Assembly (NCBI GenBank): GCA_964371355.1 | Contig: CAYJMG010000019.1 | Coordinates: 18,249-82,248 of the forward strand | Origin: JACRBR01 sp964371355 | GTDB taxonomy: Bacteria > Chloroflexota > Dehalococcoidia > DSTF01 > JACRBR01 | Direction of reading: 5' to 3' | Length of the DNA: 64,000 nt | The notes under the pieces: model-generated | Databases searched by the model: none | The model's input: only the letters and a program-made list of their open reading frames with translations | What the model was told of the DNA's origin: nothing | Translations under genes and position numbers: made by a program | Part shown: positions 59,501 to 64,000 of the stretch, piece after piece | How the letters are laid out: each line of letters opens with the position of its first letter | How positions within the stretch are numbered: position 1 is the stretch's first letter

Positions 59501-60116
59501 GGCACATCACCTCCCGGACTCCACCGATGGTACGGGAGCCGAGCTGACGGTCGGCGAGAAGGGCATCGAGGTAGGGGCGGTCGAAGCCGTGTTGCAGGAG
59601 GAACTGCGAGATGCCCGTCGTACGCTCGGGGCGCTCGAGGAGCATGTTGGCGACGAGCTGCCACTCGAGCGGGATCACCGGGACGTGCATCTTGTCGAAG
59701 TGGAGGACGCGGACCTTGTCGCTCCAGCGGGACCAGTGGTCCTTCACGTCGATGACGCCGTCGCGGTACTTGATGATGAGGTCTCCCATGACTTCGACCT
59801 TCACGCCCTGCACCTCGAAGATACCGAAGTAGCTGGCGTAGGGCTCGCGCACGCTAAAGCCGACGGGGCGGATGGCGGCGCCGATATGGCCGATGGCGCC
59901 TTCCATGATGTAGGCGCCCTCCATGGTGGTGGTGATGTCGATGTCGGGCGGGGTGTAGTCGGGGATGCCCTGGAGGACGGAGGCGGTGCTGCCCATGAGG
60001 GCCCAGGGCTGCTGGGACTTGAACATCGAGGGAATGATGGCGTGCAGCACTGCGTGGAGTGCGTCGCGCACTTCGCTGGTCATACCGTTGCCGCAGGGGA
60101 TCGTTACGCCGGGCAT
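59493..60116 (-). CDS. nucleotidyltransferase-fold protein
   Basis: A 207-residue protein. 'WALMGSTASVLQGIPDYTPP' followed by DIDITTT is the GS...DxD signature of the nucleotidyltransferase superfamily (G42-S43, D58, D60). The middle part 'GVKVEVMGDLIIKYRDGV' carries the third acidic residue. Which nucleotide and acceptor are used is unknown; the small size recalls MNT-type or aminoglycoside-type transferases. TAAACT 8 nt before the ATG at 60116 suggests a leaderless mRNA; ATG at 60083 is a second choice. The gene's 5' end is duplicated downstream at 60453-60520. Confidence 0.68.
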   Translation of the reverse strand: MPGVTIPCGNGMTSEVRDALHAVLHAIIPSMFKSQQPWALMGSTASVLQGIPDYTPPDIDITTTMEGAYIMEGAIGHIGAAIRPVGFSVREPYASYFGIFEVQGVKVEVMGDLIIKYRDGVIDVKDHWSRWSDKVRVLHFDKMHVPVIPLEWQLVANMLLERPERTTGISQFLLQHGFDRPYLDALLADRQLGSRTIGGVREVMCLD

Positions 60117-60124
60117 GTGAATGG

Positions 60125-60130
60125 AGTTTA
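60125..60130 (-). promoter_or_regulatory. -10 element of a predicted leaderless transcript (nucleotidyltransferase)
   Basis: On the minus strand TAAACT lies 8 nt before the ATG at 60116. An identical copy occurs in the duplicate, before the ATG at 60520. Confidence 0.4.
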
Positions 60131-60149
60131 CAGTGTTCGGTTATCAGTT

Positions 60150-60163
60150 CTGGTCGCTGGTCG
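60150..60163 (+). repeat. CTGGTCG repeat, 2 units
   Basis: Two head-to-tail CTGGTCG units in copy 1 of the duplication; the same site in copy 2 has five units. Confidence 0.8.
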
Positions 60164-60230
60164 CTGAGAGCGTCTGTCAACAGATTGAACAGATGGGAAC
60201 AGATGACGTGGGGTTGGGTGGGCGTGATCG

Positions 60231-60449
60231 TTATACCTGCCACCATGCGTTGAGCTTGGGGGCGATGCGGCGGGCGTGGGCGCGGGCGGCTTCGGCGACG
60301 GCGGGGATGGCCGAGGCGTCCATGAGGTTCTGGCCGGCGGCCTGGGCGGCTTCGTCGAAGGTCACGAGACGGACGTTGGCACCGGCGGCCTCGAGTTGCG
60401 CCGTCTCGCGGGCGATCTGCTTCGCCGCGAGGCCGCGGACGCCGGGTGC
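60231..60449 (-). pseudogene. 3' fragment of the patatin gene
   Basis: The minus strand encodes the last ~72 residues of the patatin-like protein (ending NAWWQV, stop at 60231) but without the active-site half. It arose from the tandem duplication and has no start of its own. Confidence 0.85.
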
Positions 60450-60452
60450 AGG

Positions 60453-60520
60453 ACTGCGTGGAGTGCGTCGCGCACTTCACCGGTCATACCGTTGCCGCAG
60501 GGGATCGTTACGCCGGGCAT
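60453..60520 (-). pseudogene. 5' fragment of the nucleotidyltransferase gene
   Basis: Promoter, ATG (60520) and about 22 codons match the start of the gene at 60116, then the sequence runs into the patatin fragment in another frame. Any product would be short and non-functional. Confidence 0.8.
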
Positions 60521-60553
60521 GTGAATGGAGTTTACAGTGTTCGGTTATCAGTT

Positions 60554-60588
60554 CTGGTCGCTGGTCGCTGGTCGCTGGTCGCTGGTCG
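60554..60588 (+). repeat. CTGGTCG repeat, 5 units
   Basis: Five perfect head-to-tail CTGGTCG units. Copy 1 of the duplication has two, so this locus changes length by slippage. Confidence 0.85.
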
Positions 60589-60655
60589 CTGAGAGCGTCT
60601 GTCAACAGATTGAACAGATGGGAACAGATGACGTGGGGTTGGGTGGGCGTGATCG

Positions 60656-61504
60656 TTATACCTGCCACCATGCGTTGAGCTTGGGGGCGATGCGGCGGGC
60701 GTGGGCGCGGGCGGCTTCGGCGACGGCGGGGATGGCCGAGGCGTCCATGAGGTTCTGGCCGGCGGCCTGGGCGGCTTCGTCGAAGGTCACGAGACGGACG
60801 TTGGCACCGGCGGCCTCGAGTTGCGCCGTCTCGCGGGCGATCTGCTTCGCCGCGAGGCCGCGGACGCCGGGTGCGCCCGCGACGCCGGCGGGGGCGACGA
60901 TGAGGACGCGGGCGGGGCTCATGCGGAGGGCGATGTCGGCCGAGGTCCACGAGCGGACGCCACCGTCGGTGTAGCGGCGGCCTTCGATCTCGACGGGCGG
61001 GAAGAGGCCGGGGACGGCGCAGGAGGCTGCGGTCGCGAGCTGCAGCGGCACGCCGTCGTCCTTCGTGAAGACGCGCTGTTCGCCGGACTCGCAGTCGACG
61101 GCACAGATCCACAGCGGCGTGGCGGGCCAAGGCTCGTCGGCGAAGCCAGCGATCCAGTCGTCCTGCGGAGCGGTGGCGGCGCGGAGGGCGAAGGCGCCGA
61201 CCTGGGCGCAGCGTTCGGGCGTCATCTCGTCGAAGGAGCCCCAGAGGCGGAAGACCTCGGCGACGGCCGAAGCGTCGGGCGGCATGAGGTTGCTGACGGG
61301 GCGGCGGGCGCTCTCGTCGGGCGGGGTACGGGGATCGCGGCCGGCGGCGATGGCGGCGCCGACGACGGAGCCGGCGGAGGTGCCGATCACGAGATCGGCG
61401 TCACGGAGGTCGAGGCCGTTGTCGAGGAGGCCGGCGAGGATGGCGGTCTCCCAGGCGACGCCGACGGGGCCGCCGCCGCCGAGGACGAGTGCGCGGGTGT
61501 TCAT
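60656..61504 (-). CDS. patatin-like phospholipase
   Basis: A 282-residue lipid acyl hydrolase with a Ser-Asp dyad: GGGGPVG (9-15) forms the oxyanion hole, S43 is in GTSAG and D180 is in TDGG. It would release fatty acids from phospholipids or glycolipids. The ATG at 61504 is chosen because GGGGAG precedes it and the glycine loop then starts at residue 9, the usual position; the in-frame start at 61546 is less likely. The last quarter is duplicated at 60231-60449. Confidence 0.9.
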   Translation of the reverse strand: MNTRALVLGGGGPVGVAWETAILAGLLDNGLDLRDADLVIGTSAGSVVGAAIAAGRDPRTPPDESARRPVSNLMPPDASAVAEVFRLWGSFDEMTPERCAQVGAFALRAATAPQDDWIAGFADEPWPATPLWICAVDCESGEQRVFTKDDGVPLQLATAASCAVPGLFPPVEIEGRRYTDGGVRSWTSADIALRMSPARVLIVAPAGVAGAPGVRGLAAKQIARETAQLEAAGANVRLVTFDEAAQAAGQNLMDASAIPAVAEAARAHARRIAPKLNAWWQV

Positions 61505-61601
61505 TGTGGGTGCTCCCCTCTTCAGATCCGGCGCAGGAAGCGACATCTGATGGTGGTACTAACAGCGCACAGCCGGGGACGGCTGTGCCACATCGGCATC
61601 G

Positions 61602-62969
61602 TCATCCTTTCTTTCGGGAGCGGCGTTGGGGTGCGTGTGGCGGCGTGCGCTGGGGCTCGCCGAGGACGATGACGCTGCAGACGGCGTGGTCGACGAAGCG
61701 GGAGGCGAGGCGCTCGCCGAGGTCGTCGAGGGAGAGGGCGGTGGTGACGACGGTGGGGAGGCGGGCGGTGTGGCGGTGGTCGAGGAGCTGGAATAAGCGG
61801 TCGCGCACCCAGGCGATCGAGGTCTGGGAGTCGAGGTCGTCGAGGACGAGGAGGGGGGTGTTCTCCATCTCTTCGAACGCCTCGAACGAGCTTGTGGAGT
61901 CGTCGCCGAAGCGACGGCGGAGGAACTCGAGCAGCTTGGGGACCTTCATGAAGACGACGGGCTCGCCGCGTGCCTGGCGATAGTTGGCGATGGCAGCGGC
62001 GAGATGAGTCTTGCCGGCGCCGTGCGGGCCCATGAGGAGCAGCCAGCCGTCGGGGTGTTCGGCGAAGGCGATGGCCTGGCGGTAGGCGTTCTCGACGTAG
62101 CGGCGGTCCTCGGCGGAGAGGTGGGCACCGCGGACGTCGAAGCGCTCGAACGTCATCTCGCGGATGAGCGGGTGGTCGAGCACGTCGAGCGACCGCAGCT
62201 CGCCGTGGCGGCGCTGCTCGAGGACGTAGACGCGGGCGGTGGCGGCGTCCATCAGGCGCGTCCGGAGGCGGTCGTCGATCTGGTCGGGCGGGAGGTTGGT
62301 GGTGACGATGGTGGGGAGACGGGTGTTGAAGCGGTGGTTGATGAGCTGGAACAGCTTTTCCTGGGCCCAGGGCGTGGCGGACTGCGCGCCGAGGTCGTCG
62401 AGCACGAGGACGGGCGCGTTGCGGACGCGCTCGAACAGCTCGTCGTAGCCCATCTCGGCGTTGGGGTCGTACGCCGCGCGGAGGTGGTCGAGCAGGTCGG
62501 GCACGACCATGAAGAGCGCGGGCTGGCCACGCTCGACGATGCGATTCACGACGGCGGCGGCGATGTGGGTCTTGCCGCAGCCGCTGGCGCCGGAGAGCAC
62601 GAGCCAGCCATCGGGCTGCTCGGCGAATGCGCGCGCGTCGTCGACGCAGCGGCGGTAGATCTCCTGCGAACGCGGGTCGGGGCTGCGGCCGCGGGCGATG
62701 AGGTTGGCGAAGGTGAGACGGGCGAGGGCGCCTATGTTGCTGTAGCGGAGGAGACGCTCGGCGCGCTCCTGCTCGGTCTGTTCGAGGGCGCAGCGGCAGG
62801 GGACGGCGCGGCCGAAGCCGGGGTGGTCGAGCGGGACGCTGGAGCGCACGAAGCGGGCGCCGTGGCAGTGCGGGCAGGCGCCGATGTCGTCGACAGCCAT
62901 CGCCGGCGCGTCAGGCGACGTTCGAGGCGTGGCATCGTCGCCCGACGGGCGAGGGCGCCCGTCCCCCAT
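61602..62969 (-). CDS. tandem AAA+ ATPase, DnaC/DnaI helicase-loader-like, with zinc finger
   Basis: A 455-residue protein. An N-terminal zinc finger (C32, C35, C58, C60) as in DnaI/DnaC is followed by two complete AAA+ modules. Module 1: 'LTFANLIARG', Walker A GASGCGKTH (127-135), Walker B LVLDDLG, sensor IVTTN. Module 2: 'MTFERFDVRG', Walker A GPHGAGKTH (314-322), Walker B LVLDDLD, sensor VVTTA. Loaders of the replicative helicase normally have one. The upstream DnaD-domain gene ends 1 nt before the ATG at 62969, so the pair is probably a primosome/helicase-loading unit. ATG at 62900 is an alternative start. Confidence 0.85.
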   Translation of the reverse strand: MGDGRPRPSGDDATPRTSPDAPAMAVDDIGACPHCHGARFVRSSVPLDHPGFGRAVPCRCALEQTEQERAERLLRYSNIGALARLTFANLIARGRSPDPRSQEIYRRCVDDARAFAEQPDGWLVLSGASGCGKTHIAAAVVNRIVERGQPALFMVVPDLLDHLRAAYDPNAEMGYDELFERVRNAPVLVLDDLGAQSATPWAQEKLFQLINHRFNTRLPTIVTTNLPPDQIDDRLRTRLMDAATARVYVLEQRRHGELRSLDVLDHPLIREMTFERFDVRGAHLSAEDRRYVENAYRQAIAFAEHPDGWLLLMGPHGAGKTHLAAAIANYRQARGEPVVFMKVPKLLEFLRRRFGDDSTSSFEAFEEMENTPLLVLDDLDSQTSIAWVRDRLFQLLDHRHTARLPTVVTTALSLDDLGERLASRFVDHAVCSVIVLGEPQRTPPHAPQRRSRKKG

Positions 62970-62970
62970 A

Positions 62971-63735
62971 TCAGGGTTGGAGGCGCTGCTTGAGGATCTT
63001 TCCGTACTTTCCGCGGAAGTAGCGGTCTTCGGCAGGACTTCGCTCAGTCGTCGCATGGTCCGGTCCTTCGATTGCCCAACGTTCAAGGATGCGTGAGACG
63101 TAGCGCCAGGAGCGCGCGTTCTGTGCGGCAGCCTCGCGGAAGGCGGCCTCGAGCCACTCCGCGGGATAGAGGCGTTCGGCCTCGGCAAGCTCGTCGGCGA
63201 TGAGGGGGGAGAGGGTGCCGACGAGGGATTCGTAGAGGGTGAAGATGCTGGAGCGCTGTGGGGAGACATTTTCGGGATGTATGGCATGTCCCAGATCCAC
63301 GCGCCCTGATTCAACCGCCATCATTCCCCGAATATCCGCGGGTGTATTGAGGAAGTAGAGGAACGTACCTCTCTTGTTGCGCCTACCCACATCTTTGCCT
63401 TCGGGATTCGCAACAAGAACTGACTTGAACACGCCCAACTCCACCGCTCGCTCGAGCGACAACTGAATCTCCGACCGCGCATTGTCCAGGACCATCCGGC
63501 CACCGCAGACAGAGGCGCTCATTTCTGCCATGGATGTCACAAGCGGCATATCGCTGGCGAGCTCGTCGGCCGAAATGTAGCGGGGGAATCCCCTCTTGCC
63601 GAGGGCGGCCTTGATCGCAAATAGCGTGACGATAAGTGAGAACGGCTCATCGGCCATCATCGGCACAACGTCCGAGAAGAAGACGTTGGGAATCGCGGTC
63701 GCTTTGGCGCGGGAGGGGAAGCCGGGGAAGGTCAT
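62971..63735 (-). CDS. DnaD domain protein (primosome/replication initiation)
   Basis: A 254-residue protein. Residues ~145-225 ('IFTLYESLVGTLSPLIADEL' to 'ARSWRYVSRILERWAIEG') match the DnaD/DnaB C-terminal helical domain, including the YxxxIL-x-x-W motif that binds single-stranded DNA. The N-terminal ~130 residues look like a winged helix ('GKRGFPRYISADELASDMPL'). In Firmicutes, DnaD, DnaB and DnaI load the helicase. GGAGG lies 6 nt before the ATG at 63735. It is co-transcribed with the tandem AAA+ gene. Confidence 0.82.
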   Translation of the reverse strand: MTFPGFPSRAKATAIPNVFFSDVVPMMADEPFSLIVTLFAIKAALGKRGFPRYISADELASDMPLVTSMAEMSASVCGGRMVLDNARSEIQLSLERAVELGVFKSVLVANPEGKDVGRRNKRGTFLYFLNTPADIRGMMAVESGRVDLGHAIHPENVSPQRSSIFTLYESLVGTLSPLIADELAEAERLYPAEWLEAAFREAAAQNARSWRYVSRILERWAIEGPDHATTERSPAEDRYFRGKYGKILKQRLQP

Positions 63736-63755
63736 GGGTGGCCTCCGGCGACGAG

Positions 63756-63783
63756 ATCGCGCTGGGACTGCACCTCACCCCCC
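63756..63783 (+). repeat. 28-bp direct repeat, copy 1
   Basis: ATCGCGCTGGGACTGCACCT followed by CACCCCCC, repeated exactly at 63942-63969. It is a non-coding element at the window's right end. Confidence 0.85.
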
Positions 63784-63785
63784 GG

Positions 63786-63812
63786 CCCCCTCTCCACGAC
63801 GTGGAGAGGGGG
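63786..63812. repeat. perfect 12-bp inverted repeat
   Basis: CCCCCTCTCCAC and GTGGAGAGGGGG flank a 3-nt loop, a very stable hairpin right after the first direct repeat. Possibly part of a mobile REP-like element. Confidence 0.8.
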
Positions 63813-63844
63813 AGGCGACGGACCGCGGTCGGCGGTGTAGAACC

Positions 63845-63870
63845 GCGCGGGCTGAAGGCCCGAGCTACGG
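63845..63870. repeat. dispersed palindromic repeat (copy 3)
   Basis: GCGCGGGCTGAAGGCCCGAG followed by CTACGG, the same element as at 45255 and 59452. Confidence 0.75.
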
Positions 63871-63892
63871 ACATCGCAGGAAGCGGGGAACA

Positions 63893-63918
63893 CACGGGCT
63901 GGAAAGCCCGCGCTACGG
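63893..63918. repeat. dispersed palindromic repeat (copy 4)
   Basis: CACGGGCTGGAAAGCCCGCG followed by CTACGG, 48 bp after copy 3 in the same orientation. Confidence 0.75.
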
Positions 63919-63941
63919 TCGGTGTGCGGGCTTAAGCGAGC

Positions 63942-63969
63942 ATCGCGCTGGGACTGCACCTCACCCCCC
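63942..63969 (+). repeat. 28-bp direct repeat, copy 2
   Basis: Identical to 63756-63783. Between the copies lie the 12-bp inverted repeat and two palindromes, so 63756-63969 looks like a composite repeat cluster with no gene. Confidence 0.85.
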
Positions 63970-64000
63970 CGCCCCCCCACCACCCCCGCCGGCAGGGGGG

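Larger units (their letters stand above)
60049..60449 (+). repeat. tandem segmental duplication, copy 1
   Basis: About 400 bp repeated almost identically at 60453-60874. The unit covers the 5' end of the nucleotidyltransferase gene, its promoter, a tandem-repeat spacer and the 3' end of the patatin gene. Copies differ by two clustered substitutions near 60077 and by a 21-bp expansion in the spacer. Confidence 0.9.
60453..60874 (+). repeat. tandem segmental duplication, copy 2
   Basis: The second copy of the unit at 60049-60449. It contains the authentic 3' end of the patatin gene, and its CTGGTCG spacer is three units (21 bp) longer. Confidence 0.9.

Noticed and set aside
61602..63735. IS21-type transposon (IstB-like ATPase)
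   Set aside because: No IstA transposase or terminal inverted repeats, and the neighbour is a DnaD-domain protein; two AAA+ modules and a zinc finger are also not IstB features.

Overview
The window is a high-GC bacterial chromosome segment, most likely from the phylum Chloroflexota and perhaps Dehalococcoidia-like. The pointers are a complex I operon without nuoEFG, corrinoid salvage without ring synthesis, an F420/flavin (LLM-type) oxidoreductase, epoxide-hydrolase paralogues, and short 'WGFxTNH' winged-helix regulators. No rRNA, tRNA or phylogenetic marker was seen that would settle the taxonomy. No CRISPR array, insertion sequence or prophage was recognised.

Layout. 1-7.9 kb: two MFS exporters that converge and overlap, then a tight catabolic operon (two epoxide-hydrolase-like enzymes, an LLM oxidoreductase, an orphan ribbon-helix-helix protein, an amidohydrolase). 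8-10.3 kb: a secreted PQQ-type sugar dehydrogenase with Ig-like modules. 10.5-17.6 kb (minus strand): a cobalamin riboswitch with terminator, followed by btuF-btuC-btuD-cobO-cobT-cobS-cobU and a translationally coupled rhomboid protease. 17.8-29.5 kb: a BTAD-FHA regulator, then nuoA-B-C-D-H-I-J-K-L-M-N. 29.6-37.4 kb: hydrolases, acetyltransferases, a PAP2/GDPD lipid pair, glutamine synthetase, a dienelactone hydrolase and a zinc-free MDR reductase. 37.4-40.2 kb: aconitase. 40.6-42.1 kb: two adjacent regulators, each with two winged-helix domains. 42.2-56.1 kb: cinA, a PIG-L deacetylase, an M3 peptidase, a double-nitrilase protein, small membrane proteins, DinB, an alkaline-phosphatase-superfamily enzyme and purL. 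55.6-57.9 kb: a lower-GC patch with unrecognised genes. 58-60.1 kb: an overlapping SDR-methyltransferase-nucleotidyltransferase operon. 60.05-60.87 kb: a recent tandem duplication. 60.7-63.7 kb: a patatin phospholipase, a double AAA+ DnaC-like loader and a DnaD-domain protein. The last 260 bases are repeats.

Two window-wide signals stand out. First, at least ten genes carry a TANNNT hexamer 6-8 nt upstream of the start codon and no Shine-Dalgarno sequence, which predicts leaderless mRNAs; operon-internal genes and a few others use clear SD sequences. Second, gene borders carry short dispersed repeats: palindromes around CGGGCT-AAGGCCCG, a family related to TGTCATCCTGAGCG, and degenerate 7-9-mer tandem repeats.

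The most unusual protein architectures are the tandem AAA+ helicase-loader-like protein next to a DnaD protein, the duplicated two-headed winged-helix regulators, and the nitrilase whose second domain has lost two of three catalytic residues.
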